The translations under genes were made by a program, and so were the position numbers. The notes under the pieces were generated by a model. It was not told the DNA's origin and searched no databases. It was given only the letters and a program-made list of their open reading frames with translations. A stretch of DNA of 64,000 bases from Rhodocollybia butyracea (taxonomy: Eukaryota > Basidiomycota > Agaricomycetes > Agaricales > Omphalotaceae): positions 25,000-88,999 of the forward strand of contig JADNRY010000254.1 in NCBI GenBank assembly GCA_015501585.1, given 5' to 3'. Positions within the stretch are counted from its first letter, which is position 1. Each line of letters opens with the position of its first letter. Of this stretch, positions 1 to 12,275 are shown piece after piece.

Positions 1-92
1 AGATGATTTGGAGTTCTAAGTTTGTGCTGCACATCTTTAGGAGGAGGAAGAAGCCCTGGAGACAGTCCTTCGATAGTTATTGGTAAAACCAT
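1..92 (-). pseudogene. 5' end of an uncharacterised basidiomycete gene, cut by the window edge
   Basis: On the minus strand an ATG at 92 opens a frame starting MVLPITIEGLSPGLLPPPKD and running off the left edge. The same N-terminus recurs at 17451 downwards with only a few changes, so this is the outer end of the duplicated unit that also carries the NACHT genes. Function unknown. The second copy continues with a RVLGFMLL segment like a family I associate with agaricomycete HNH-linked hypothetical proteins; that link is from memory and weak. Confidence 0.45.
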
Positions 93-3000
93 TAGTACCG
101 GCATCGCTAAATTGGCGGAAATCTTAAATGGGCTTGCATCAATTATATTTCCCACGCAATTCTTACTGGCCTTTACATCATGTCACAAGTTATGATAACC
201 CTTCCGCAATCTCGCATATCCTTGCAATGACTTGGAACGTCAGCGCAAGGCTCGTTAGGTCCTTGTATGGTCTTAGATTATAGGTACCTAACTTGTCAGG
301 CCCTTGTATGGTATTAGATCATAAGTACAATACTTGTCAACCCTTATATAGGTACATAAAGCTATCGCATTAATCGTGAAATGCAACAAGACAGAAGTGT
401 CTACTCGGAGACTAAGGTAGCTGAATGAACATGCCCCCACCGCTGTGGTATACCATAGCATTACTTGGCCGAGTTCTACTGACTCACGAGTCACCATCCA
501 TCTGAGTCTTCGGTTTAGCTGCACACTGAAGGATGGGTTTGGATAGTCATACGATAGCAGCGGAAGCATGTAGTTACATTGATGGTGACGAGATATCCCA
601 ACTTGTTTGGATGGAGGGAGATGCATGCCCTATAAGTTCTGGGGCACTTGTACATCTCAGTCTCCCGCGCCTGCAACTTGCGCGGGGGCCTGAGTCACAA
701 GGGCTTCTCAACCCAGGTCCCACTGCGAGTGAAATTAAATGCGAGCCGGTGATGCGGTACCTCCGGTTGGTCGCATCCTGTCCGCGCGTCCAGAGAGGTT
801 CAGAGCTCTACCGTCTACACAACACACAACTGTTTGGATATTTTTCTCTACAAAGACCGCTGTCTTCGTGAATATATTCACACTGGTACATGGCACTACC
901 TGGCACTACCTGTGAGTTTCAGACTGTTTTATGCGAGGAAATACAGTGCCTCCGGCACCCGCACATGTGGAGTACGGGACGCGATCACCTTCCCTACAAA
1001 ATCTTTGTTGATCGTAAAAATCATACATAAGGGAGAAATCAACCAATCTCTTGTTTCCCGTACACCACCACCATCGAGTCGTTGAACTTCCCCCAAGTCC
1101 AGAACCCAAATGCTTCCAAGGTTTGAAGATGACCGCAGCGGACAACATATCACATTCCTTGCTTGGTAATTCAACGCGTTACCTTATTGACCATTTTGAT
1201 AGGATTCACATTCAACTTCGACGCCACTAGTTCCGCTGTCCGCACAATGCTGAATTCGAGGTGCGTATACTTTCCCCTCGAAGCTTTCTTTGCTGATCAT
1301 TGCGCAAACAGATTTATTGTACAACGATCAAGTCATCCTCTCGCAGGCCCATGAAATTCTCAAAGTTACCCCCCATTGAGGCTCATGCCATCGCATATGC
1401 GGCCGTTCAATGGCTGTTACTAGTAGGCGCGATTGTCTATTTTACCGGTTTGTAGCTCATGTGCTCTTTTCAGCTGCATTTGCTCTCTTAGGTGCACCGC
1501 AGTGCCTTTGTACGAATTGATGGATGGGCGCCGGGCGCTCATTGTCGATCAGACGCCCATCGTCTTTCTCTCTCTCTCTCTCTCGGCTTCCAGTTTTGCT
1601 TGCCATGACTGGCCCACAGCGACTGGAAAACAACAACAAATGGAGGCTTAAACTGGGCTATCCCAAGTCCCAAGGTGGCTGGTACGCTCACTCGCTTGCT
1701 TCAAATTTCAAACCTAACACTCTTCAATACTCCAGTAACAAACAATATGGTCTGACTCGCAATAAAAACTCGGCAATTCTCAGATCAGACACGCCAGTAA
1801 ATCTCTCTATCAGCAGTTTCCCAGGATACCCTCACCGACTTGTCCCAAACAGCGACATTCTCTATAACCAGTTACATGTAACAGTTCAGGCCAAAGTGGC
1901 TTGGCCAAGAACAATGGCGCCTCCTATTCCATGATACAACAGCACGTCTCAAGAGCAAAGACCTGCTAGTGTTGAATGTTGAATGTTGAACGTTGAGATA
2001 TGACCAAGGTGATACGAAGAGGTGATTTGGCAGGCGGTGAGTTGTATTCAAGCTTCCAATATTCTAGGTATTGATTTGACATTCTTTGTAGCAGACGATT
2101 GCTTTTTCCTTCTCACTATCCGAAACGGGACTCAGCTGTTAGTTCAATATCCGAAGAGTTGAATCTACTGTTGAGGTTTCGAATCATATGCCGTACCAGA
2201 TACTAGATACGTCGACGTTATATCGACCGGTTATACACGTTCTCATTTCTATTACGGCTTGATATTTTCAAGTAGCGCAACGCGTTTCCATGTGCTCCAG
2301 TTTTTACAATGTAAATTCCATTGGCTACCTGTAGTCTCGGACATCAGGCACCAGAATTTTTGAGAGCGAAGAAAATCGGTTACTCGTGGGATGGCTATAT
2401 ATATTATGTGTGAGAGTTCGTACATACGAATCTTCGGTAGTCCTGATCATTATCCATAGGTTTAGCCATTCATCGACACTACAATCAGCTGGCTTTTAGG
2501 TCCTACGACGCCACGAGTTTTTGTGCTTACGTTGTTGTTTTCGCCATTGTACTGAGAAACTGAGCGGCCACTGAGATAAGAAATGTGAATACACCTATCA
2601 AACATAACAACGACATACTCGCTATAGCTAGGTACATTGTATGAGCTACCGAGGGTATTCGCTTCAAGCTCAGCAACTACAGTTTGTAAGCCGGAAAAAC
2701 AGTGGCAAAAATCCCAAGACGGTGCCAGTGGCAATAGATCCGCTGATCCATTTTCGGGTGAGGATATGCTGGAGAGGGTGCGAGCATGTAAGGCAGCTTC
2801 GATGCGCACAGCATGCTTACCGAGTCCGAAGGCGGAGGCAGCGTCATTTTCTAGTTTCAGAGATGTTTCGTAGTACTCAAGTATAAATGTCCCATCCTGA
2901 ACCCGTCAAAACAAAACCAAGGAATGGCTGCAGAGCTGTTGAGCGCATTTCCGCGTTGGTAACTGAAGAACAACGAGTGTAAAAACGTCAAATCAATGGA

Positions 3001-4234
3001 AGGATTCCAGAACTGAAGGAATAACGAACGGGTACGAGTCTGCCCAAATCTTTCTGCTACTCGAACACAGGAAGATTTGAGTCCCAAAAACAGTACTTTT
3101 GAAGATGTTGTGAGCTTCAGAGCTCTGCTGGAGTTTCGGCTCGAATCCGGTTTGCAGTCGCTCCGCACAGGTGATCATGCGGAGTTTCCGTGCATGCAGT
3201 AATCTGGTGCCACCGTGGTAGGTTGGGAGGGTTTAGTATCGTTCAAGCAAGCCGTCCGCATCAGGAGCTTTCGAGTGGTTTTTTATGTTACATGTTTTAT
3301 ATGTTGCGAGTGTACAAATGGGCTGGAAGGAGGAATCGAGGCGACTCAATTTGTCACCATTCGTAGGCTTGTAGAAAATCTAAATCAGGCGTGAAAGGCC
3401 TGGCTGCAATGTTTTATAGTCATGAAAGGATTCTGGAGATGGTTTCCATCCGACCAGGATTCGGGCTCGAGCGCTGAGGTCAAATATTGATCAGACTCCA
3501 ATGTAAGAGCTGGCGAGTAGTACCACGTACCGTACGCGCCTAGCAGCAAGTCGAATGATTAACCAAATCTATCACCTCGTAGCACAACTAATCTCCAGGG
3601 TTCAGATCGTTCTTCAGGTCCTCAGGCGCGCGCTTGCGTAGTGGCTGCTGAACAGCTTTGTTGTGATCAGGACACCAGCTGGGTGAAGGCACTTGTGTGT
3701 CGGTTTCTTGTAATAGCAGTGACAGTATCCAGGAGGAGGAGGAGAATTTCATTACATGGCATGGTCCATGTGCTGAACGCCGGAACCATTAGGAGAGGAG
3801 TAGACGAGCTCGCAACTAAGGTGCTATAGATCCACCCGCCTCATCAATGGCTAGAAATACCACAAACTCCCTATATATTTTACTACATACATCTTTCTCG
3901 CAATACGGAATCTGACTCCTGAGTTTGTCGTGGGAATTGTGCACATGAGCGTTAGGTAGACTGTACAGCTGTTACATATGACCTGTCACAGTACGAGAAC
4001 TTTTTTTTGAAGAGGTGCTTTTCCATGGTAGGAAAAAAGACATGATAAGGATGTATTTATTCGTGATTTATTGGTTCAATGATTTCGAGTTAAAGGATTC
4101 GTATGCATATGTATGTGGCTTGGTAGGTTAGAGGAAAGGAACACGGGGGCGATTGAGGCACGTGTTGCCGTAAACGTGTCACGTCTCAGATCCCAGTTCG
4201 TTGACTGCAACCGCCATCATCGTCGATTTTTGAT
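93..4234. other. Gene-poor first half of duplicated unit
   Basis: I find no convincing gene here. It contains a (CT)n microsatellite near 1565-1583 and blocks that align with 17452-19616: the stretch after the microsatellite (1500-1930), 2440-2620, 3180-3240 and 3400-3760. Copy 1 has extra DNA at about 93-1500, 1990-2430 and 3770-4130 that copy 2 lacks. A hydrophobic minus-strand reading frame around 2462-2810 has a diverged counterpart at 18287-18547; it may be a shared gene remnant, but I see no defined domain. Confidence 0.5.
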
Positions 4235-7200
4235 ATGAAACGTACTCGAAGGTCGTCCTCTGTAGAAGATTCTACTGCGACTCCGAAAAGGCTGCGAGGT
4301 TCAGAAAGTGAAGAGTGTAAGTTGCCGCTGAACTTGGTTGCGCAATGTTCATTCAATGCATCCCTATAGCAAATGTATCCATATTCTCGGGTGCATCCAA
4401 CTTCGGCATACATGGAGGATCCTTTACAAATGTTGCACGGGATAACAACATTAGTGGGCTCCTCATACTGTTTCAATTAAATAACATCGTTCATCACATC
4501 CATTCAAAGCCACAAATATCCACAATTATCACGGTTGGAGTAGGTTTATCTATACATATTTCATGATTTAAAAAAGTGACAGCTCAAACAAAGATATTTT
4601 GAAAATCCGTGATTGGTTAAAGGCTCCAGATCCTTCTACCAATTTTGTGGCAGCACGCAACAAGAAGATACCTGGCACTGGAGAGTGGATACTTTCACAT
4701 GAACATTTTGTTAAATGGCGAAAGGATAAATCTGGGCTTTTATGGATACATGGCAAAGGTAAATCACTTCTGTATGGTGTTTCTCAATCTAAACATAGTG
4801 GATCTAGTGGGTTCAGGCAAAACATTTCTTTCGTATGCAGGCAACATTGAAATCATGTTATGTTTCATCTTTCTCATGTAATTCTTTAGGGCAACCGTCA
4901 TCAGAGAGCTACAGGATAATCCAACATCACTGTGTTGCTACTGTTATTTTGACAACCGTGATAACTCACAGACCAAGACTACTGCTCAGGGTCTGATTCG
5001 GTCACTTCTGCTCCAGATGGCTGCAAGCAGTGCAGGAATCCATCCTGCTCTACATGAGTTATACATGAAGTGCAGCCAGGGCATTATGGAGCCCACTATG
5101 GCAGATTTAAGCGCCACTCTGGTGGTTGTTTCCAAAGACTTAGGTCCAGTATACCTTGTGCTGGATGCCATGGATGAATGTAATGAGCCATTAGATGTTT
5201 TCAAGTACCTTGCTCATGCTAGAGGAAACCTCTGCATAGCTGTAACCAGTCGATATGTTGCAGAGACCAGCTATGGTACCACAGACAGCATTTACCTTCA
5301 TTTGGCACAAGATGCTTTTCATGATGATGTTACTAAATATCTCCAGGACAAGCTGAGCCATCGGACACTCAAACCAGAACTGTTCAAAGAAATAGTTGAT
5401 TATTTGACTGAAGGCGCTCAGGGACAGTAAGTAACCTTGATTCTGGACTTCAAGTTGATGGGTGGCGCTAATTTGAAACTGTCAAGGTTCCGTTGGGTTG
5501 ACTGCCAAGTAACTGTCTTGCAAAGATGTAAAACTCCCAAAGCCATCAGGGATGCCTTGAAAAAGTTGCCCAAAACCCTGGAGGAAACTTACACTGCGGC
5601 CATTACAAGAACAAGAGAAAGTGAACATGTACATGATGCAGAAAAACTTCTTATGTGGCTGGTTTATGCCTTTGAATCACTATCAATCATCCAGGTCACA
5701 GAGATTCTGGCCATAGATTTGGATGCTCAAATATTTGATCCTGAAGCTCTGTCATTGGAGCTTGATGATGGAATTTATGATATCTTGGATTCCACTTTGA
5801 TCACTGTCAGTCAGGACAAAATTGTACAACTTGGACACAATTCTGTGAAAGAGTTTCTGACCCAAACCCACGCTGAAGTGCACATGAGCAGACTGTTCAA
5901 AATTAATGAGCCCTTGGCCCATTCCATTATATGTCAAATGTGCCTTGTCTATCTATTGCAGTTTGACTCGCAGAAGATTGATGACTTTTGGCAAGGCTAT
6001 CCTTTGAGAGAATATGCTGCAATACATTGGTCATCCCATATGAGGAGGTTAGGAGAAGAAATCCCTGAATTCAAGCCTGCCAGAGACCTAGCCATTACAC
6101 TGTTGGGGAGTAGCAGCCAACTGCCATATGTGAATTGGATTACAATATATGACCAACATGATGGAATAGATATACCAAGGTGGAACCAAAGAGACATACC
6201 AAGGAAAAGACCATCTTCACTGTATTATATGAGTTTGCTTGGTGTGGTATCTTGTGTTAAGTATTTACTTGCAGGAGACAAGTGCAGTGTAAATGTGGAA
6301 GGGGGACACTATGGGACTGCACTCCAGGCAGCTGCCTGCAGGGGAAACAAAGATATTGTTCAGCTTCTGTTGGAACACAATGCAGATGTAAATGCTCAAG
6401 GGGGACATTATGGGAGTGCACTCCAGGCAGGAGCCATTAGGGGGGATAATGATATTTGCATGCTTCTTCTTGAGCATAAAGCAGATGTCAATATTCAAGG
6501 GGGACACTATGGGAGTTCACTCCAGGCAGCAGCCAGTAGAGGAAACAAGGATATTGTTCAGCTTCTTCTGAAACACAAGGCCGATGTCAATACCCAAGGG
6601 CCTGGAGAATATGGGAGTGCACTCCAGGTATCTGCCAGTGCAAACAACAAAGATATTGTGCAGCTTCTTTTGGAGCACAATGCAGATGTTAATGCCCAAG
6701 GTGGTCATTATGGTAGTGCACTCCAGACAGCTGCCAAGGCGGGAAGTAAGGATATTGTACAGCTTCTTTTGGAGCACAAGGCAGATATAAATGCCCAAGA
6801 TTGGAAGTCTAGGACTGCACTCCATGGAGCAGTCACTGGAGGGCACAAGGAAGTTGTTGAAGTTCTTCTTGTGCACAAGGCAGATGTAAATGCTCAAGGG
6901 GGATATGATGGCAGTGCACTTCAGGTAGCAGCCAGTATGGGAAACAAGGATATTGTTCAGCTTCTTCTGAAGCACAATGCTGATGTCAATGCCCAAGGGC
7001 AGAAATATGGGAGTGCACTCCAGGCAGCTGCCTCCAGAGAAGACAACAAAGATATTGTCCAGCTTCTTCTGGAGCACAATGCAGATGTTAATGCCAAAGG
7101 TGGAGAGTATGGGACTGCCCTCCAGGCAGCAGCTTCTAATGGAAGCCAGGATGTTGTCCAGCTTCTTCTGAAACACCAGGCAGATGTGAATGCCCCAGGG

Positions 7201-8300
7201 GGGGACTATATTGGGAGTGCAATCCAGGAAGCTGCTGCGCATGGACACAAGGACATTGTCTTGCTTCTTCTGGAGAACAATGCTGATGTAAATGCCCAAG
7301 ATGGAAAATATGGGAGTCCACTCCAGGCAGCTGCCCATAATGGATATGAAGAAATTGTCCAACTTCTTCTGGAGCACAAGGCAGATGTAAATGTTCAAGG
7401 TGGGGACTATGGAACTGTGCTCTATGCCGCTATCATTGGGGAAGCATGGCTATTGTGCAGCTTCTTGTGGAACGCAAGGCAGATGTAAATGCCCAACATG
7501 CAGACCATGAGACTGCACTACAGTCTGTTGCAGCATGGGGAAATTATGATATGTGCCAGCTTCTTCTGGAGCACAATGCAGATGTAAATGCCCAAGGTGG
7601 GGAGTTTGGGAGTGCACTCCAGGCAGCTGTATCCTGGGGAAACAAGGATATTGTCCAGCTTCTTCTGGACCACAATGCTGATGTAAATGCTCCTGCAGGA
7701 TATCATGGGAGTGCAGTCCAGGCAGCAGCCAGTGCTGGACACAAGGATATTGTACAGCTTCTTCTGGAGCACAAAGCAGATGTAAACATGCAAGGTGGGG
7801 CATTTGGGAGTGCACTCCAGGCAGCAACCTTTTGGGAATACAAGGATATTGTGCAGCTTCTTCTGGAGCACAAGGCAGATGTAAATCTGCAGGGGGGAGA
7901 TGATGGGAGTGCACTTCAGATAGCAGCCAGCAAAGGAAATGTAGACATCGTCCTGCTTCTTCTGCAGTACAATGCTGATGTAAATGGCCAAGGGGGACAT
8001 TATGAAAGTGCACTCCAGGCAGCAGTCAGTAGGGGAAGAAAGGATATTGGGCAGCTTCTTTTGGAGCACAAAGCAGATGTAAATACCCAAGGTGGGGAGT
8101 TTGGGAGTGCACTCCAGGCAGCTGTCTCCTGGGGAAACAAGGATTTTGTCCAGATTCTTCTGGACCACAGCGCTGATGTAAATGGATATGGGGGACCTTA
8201 TGGAAGTGCACTCCAGGCAGCTATTGAATGTGGAAACCAGGATATTATCCACCTTCTTTTGGCCCATAATGGAGATGCAGATGCACACAGGGGTGAATAA
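4235..8300 (+). CDS. NACHT-ankyrin NLR-like protein (one frameshift)
   Basis: Predicted intracellular STAND/NLR-type ATPase sensor. Exon 1 starts at ATG 4235 with MKRTRRSSSVEDS and ends near the donor at 4315-4322; its junction to exon 2 (about 4600-4758) is not fully resolved. Introns fit at 4759-4807, 4833-4889 and 5427-5486. Splicing the first creates the Walker A motif GKVGSGKT; VYLVLDAMDECNE is Walker B. The NACHT part is followed by a helical linker (to about 6280) and 20 ankyrin repeats of 33-34 residues. A 1-nt deletion in repeat 12 (about 7440-7446) shifts the frame: as written the protein stops at 7488 after 11 complete repeats, while the other frame runs cleanly to 8300. In fungi such proteins are candidates for non-self recognition or innate immunity. 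Role here is inferred from architecture only. The frameshift may be real or a base-call error. Confidence 0.85.
6297..8288 (+). repeat. 20 tandem ankyrin-coding repeats of about 99 bp
   Basis: Each unit encodes a variant of GGHYGSALQAAASRGNKDIV followed by QLLLEHNADVNAQ. Sequence is near-identical in the helix 2 region (DIVQLLLEH, ADVNAQ) and varies at the two or three residues after GG and at the residues before GN/GH. Units 14 and 19 share GGEFGSALQAAVSWGNKD, pointing to block duplication. The similarity is at DNA level as well, which suggests recent expansion or gene conversion. Confidence 0.85.
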
Positions 8301-8808
8301 TAAATATGGAGGTATCCTTCAGACTACTTCCAGCAGTGAACACAAAAATGTTGTCCCTTAGCCTGTTGCTAGAGTACTGGTCTATATCATATTTCTAGTT
8401 CGGAATTCTAGTTCTTTTAAATACATCAGAAAAAATGTCTTGCGAAGAGGACTGACCCAAATGTGGAACAAAGACTTGTGGGAACTGAAGTCTTGAGCAG
8501 TAAGCATTTTGAAAGTGAGTCTTTAACAGAGCATTTGATGTTTCATTTACAGGAATAAATAGATCTCCTGTGCATAATGCTTACAATGGTCTATCAATCA
8601 TTATGCACAATGTATCTGCTTCTGTAGCAATATGACCAAACAGATTGGGTTCAGGAGCACAATAGGGACTCTGAGGAGGGCTTACCCTACCATTTATGGT
8701 CACAGGCATGAGTATACAGCCCACGTTTGCCACTGTGGACCTTAAAGATGGACACGAGTCCAAGAGAGGCCCGGGTGGTGAACCCGTGATATCAGGTCGA
8801 TATTTCTT
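8301..8808. other. Intergenic, NLR 3' flank
   Basis: Between the NLR stop codon and the retrotransposon repeat B2. No open reading frame with coding character and no recognisable repeat. Confidence 0.5.
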
Positions 8809-9440
8809 CTAATCAACCAGGCGTTGTTTTTGACGCTTCTCTGGTGGAATCACGAGAATGTAGCAGGACACGGGTACAGCCCTGACGCAGCGGCTGCACC
8901 CTGGAAAGACATAGATTGACAAACAACGGAATGGGTACAAGCATGTACATAACCTATGTAGAGGGACAAGGGAGGGTGGGTAATGCAGAGAATACAAGAA
9001 ACAACAGACTGAGCTCGTCGGGTCAGAAAGAAAGCGCTAAGCTGACTACGACGGCTCACTTGATATAAGTAAGTAGAAATGGAAATGAGACATTGATGAA
9101 AGTGGCTGAAAAGCCAAGCACAAGTCAGATGGCTGCGAGCGCGCGGAGCGTACCTGACTGAAACAAGTGTACTACACCGACAGAAAGGAGAGCAGGGTCT
9201 GAGTCGCGCGGAGCGTACACTGACCGTCGGTGAGTGACGAGGCAAGAAAAAGAGTAGCCGCCGAACTTACCAGGTTGATTAGACTCTTGTAAATCAATCT
9301 TTTAAAACCAACTAATCAACCAGGCGTTGTTTTTGACGCTTCTCTGGTGGAATCACGAGAATGTAGCAGGACACGGGTACAGCCCTGACGCAGCGGCTGC
9401 ACCCTGGAAAGACATAGATTGACAAACAACGGAATGGGTA
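8809..9440 (-). repeat. B1-A2-B2 terminal repeat block of Ngaro element
   Basis: B2 (8809-8937) and B1 (9312-9440) are direct repeats beginning CTAATCAACCAGG. A2 (8979-9311) lies between them and is the direct repeat of A1 at 13424-13766. About 40 bp (8938-8978) separate B2 from A2. Confidence 0.85.
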
Positions 9441-9489
9441 AAAGGCTAAAAAGATGAAGATAGAGTGATGATGATGAGGAGGTGTGAAG

Positions 9490-10261
9490 TCAAGAGGCTT
9501 GCCGAGTGAAGATCAAGGCGGTCAACAGCACAGGATGTGTGCGGATGTAGATCTTGAATGATTCTGATGCCCAGCGTCCCGTCGCCTGAATAAGCTCAGC
9601 CGGGACACCTAAAGAAGCCAACCAAGTTGCGCCACCAGAACGGAGAGAGTGACCTGCAACATTGTCATTGAAAAAGGTTTGTAGGCGGCGAAGAAACCAA
9701 GATCGTGTGGGGACAGACCCATCCAAGCGTACCCATAAATGCGGTAAGCCAGGAAATCGACGGTCACGTTCACGAAAGTACTGGGAAACGATGCGCACAG
9801 TGTAGTCTCTGTCATCGGAAGAGTTAATAATTACTTTGTTCCCTTCAAAAGTACGGTCTGCTTTGTGGGTAGGAAGATCAAATTCGAGGTGATTGCTGTC
9901 AATCACCAGGGATGAACGCAAAGTCACCTTGCAAAAAATCTTGGAAATCCTTCCTATCCGGGAAGACCAATTCACCCAAACGCATAAGCGCAAAAAATCC
10001 AACAAATAAGATAGCGAGGAAAAGCAAGTCGTCAAAGCTTGCTGAGGGATGGAGTTTGTCAAATGTTTCTGTGAGTTTGCTTTGACGTAATGGGCGCTTT
10101 CTCAAGGCAGCAGATGCATGAAGCTTTTTGCATCCTTTCAGAGTACGCTTGACAATAGGATGAATGCAGTTTTTTCGAATATCAGGGTAAAAAACCTCAA
10201 GCTGGTTGCATATCCCCGAAAGATAAGAGGATACTAATTTCGGTTTGATAAAGTGACACAT
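9490..10261 (-). pseudogene. Tyrosine recombinase of Ngaro element
   Basis: Mediates integration of the circular DNA intermediate in this retroelement class. The N-terminal half (10261 to about 9900) has the first catalytic Arg in LMRLGELVF. The C-terminal half (to 9490) has HSLRSGGATWLASLG (His-x-x-Arg), GRW and the nucleophile Tyr in FKIYIRTHP, completing the R-H-x-x-R-Y set. The two halves lie in different frames, with the change around 9900-9910 beside FIPGD, so a 1-nt indel inactivates it. It sits last in the element, next to B1, as expected. Confidence 0.8.
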
Positions 10262-10472
10262 ATACGTGATGTAGAAAGAGAGGGTGTCTGGACTCGGATC
10301 GAGTGGAAAGTCATGATTGGAGCAAAAATGGACATAAGATTGAACTGCCGAAGAGTAAGTTGCCCAAGAAGAAGGTTCAAGGACGCTTCCGAGAGCTACT
10401 GAACGTTCATGAAGTAAACGCTGTCGGCTCCAGACATCACGAACCGGTTGTCTGGAGGAAGAAGTGGTGTGT

Positions 10473-12252
10473 TCATTTCTCTTCTGCCCCCAGCACCAAT
10501 TGAGGGGGTGTAAAACTGGAGATTTCCATGCTCAGTGCAAGCTGAGAGATCCGGATATAGTCAAAACGAGAAAGGGCATTGGCAATACTGTTGTCCTTGC
10601 CTGGGAGATGAACAACGCGGAATTGAACATTAGCACGGATTGAATGTTCAATAGCTGTGATTAAAAGGGGATTGTATAGTTGTTTTGCCTTCAAAGAGTT
10701 GAACATATTGACGGTGTTCATGTTGTCAGTGAACAGCATGAGACGGCGGAACAATGGATAAGATTCAATGGCGTGTAACAAAGCCGACACAATGGTGAGT
10801 GCCTCAAAATAAAAAAATAGGTTGTTCTGAGTTGTCAAGGATTGCACATTGGTAGCCCAACATTGCGCCGCCAAGCATAAACCAGAATCCCATTCCTGAT
10901 GGACACCTGTCAGCAAACAAGAACAAATCTGCCTGTTCTTCACCCCACTCCTCGGCTTCCAGCATTCTAACGCCATCTAAAACCTCCAGTTTCTCTGCAA
11001 ACCATAACGGCTCTCGGCACACGGCTTTATTCACCCAAATTCTCTGGTCTGGCTTTTCCTTCCCAGCCATTTTCTTGTACAACGCAGAAAGGCCTGGACG
11101 AAGAAGCAGGTACACATTCAAGGACCAATTTATCCAACCAGCTAAATGCTGATACTCCTTTAGTGTCCAACAGTTACCTAGCCTTGCAAACTTTTGAATC
11201 ACATCGACTAGGTCTGACCTGGCTTCAGGAGCCATCGTTATTGTCATGTCATTTGGGTTGACATCGAAACCAACGATCTGTAGAGTATAGTCCCAAAGCT
11301 GCTTTGGTTTTTCATGCGGAATACCCAGCTCATCCCAAAGTTGGAGCAACCTGGTCTGTTTTGCAGGGTAAAAATTGTTGTATGGTGCGTAATATGTGAA
11401 ATTGTCATCAAATTCCCAGCTAAAATTATCGTCTACATAGGCAAGCAAATCCGCGAGCAGCTTCACATAGACTGCAATCCAGACTACCAATGCCATAAAG
11501 GTACCCCACAAACCGCCGCCATCTTGACTACCAAAGTTGTTACACCGGTCAATATGAAATTCATCCGCAATCTTTACCACTTGACGCATCTGCCAGCGAG
11601 GGTCCATGGGGATGCGACGATATGCTGCAGCAACGTCAGACTTGAACAAAACCAACCGCCTATGACGCCCGTATACGCGACAAACACGGAGGAGGATTGC
11701 ACCCAAGTCATGTAAGTCATCCAACTTAACAGCTACGTCTTTCCGATTGATGAAGGAATTCAGTGGGAATGGCTCTGCACTATGGTTCACGGCCAAGCGA
11801 GAATGTGGTTTAGGCACGACAACCACTGGGACTGATTGCATACCAGGTAACAAGAAGGGGAAACCAGGTGAGAAACATTGTTCTTGAATTTCTTTGTCCC
11901 GTTGTTCACATGCGAAAGCGATGTGTTTAGGATCACAAAGTTCATAAGAACGGTCGAGTGTAGTTGGAACTGTAGGATCATCTGTCATAGCTCGAGGCCA
12001 AAACCCTTGCCGCAAACCTGTAACCATGGATTGGACGAGAGGGCAATTTGGGTGAGAACAAAGGAGAAATTCAAAACGGTCTACGTTGACAGGTGTAGTG
12101 ATTCGGAAAAGATGTGGATTCTGTTTTATAGTATTCAACACAACGTTGTTTAGCACTTCATTAGCAGGGGGACGAGGTAAGGGAGGAAGTGAAAAGCAGT
12201 GATAACCTATGTGTTGGATTGTCTGAACTATCCCATAAAAGAGACCGCGCAA
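10473..12252 (-). pseudogene. Reverse transcriptase-RNase H of Ngaro element
   Basis: The RT part (12252-10804) shows VVVVPKPHSRLAVNHS, DVAAAYRRIPMDP and the catalytic LLAYVDDNF. The RNase H part (10976-10473) shows FEALTIVSALL, FTDNMNTVNMF and HLPGKDNSIANALSRF. The frame changes inside a T/A homopolymer at about 10806-10815, so the polyprotein is broken between the two domains. Position between the gag-like ORF and the recombinase matches the class. Confidence 0.8.
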
Positions 12253-12275
12253 AACAAGGACGACGAGATGAGCGC

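Noticed and set aside
4186..4476. Minus-strand frame (MKQYEEPTNVVIPCNICKGS) with Cys residues, also present in copy 2
   Set aside because: It overlaps exon 1 and intron 1 of the NACHT genes and is conserved because the whole unit is duplicated.
6517..8288. Long minus-strand open frames opposite the ankyrin repeats
   Set aside because: They are repeat-driven mirror frames of the ankyrin units with no domain of their own.
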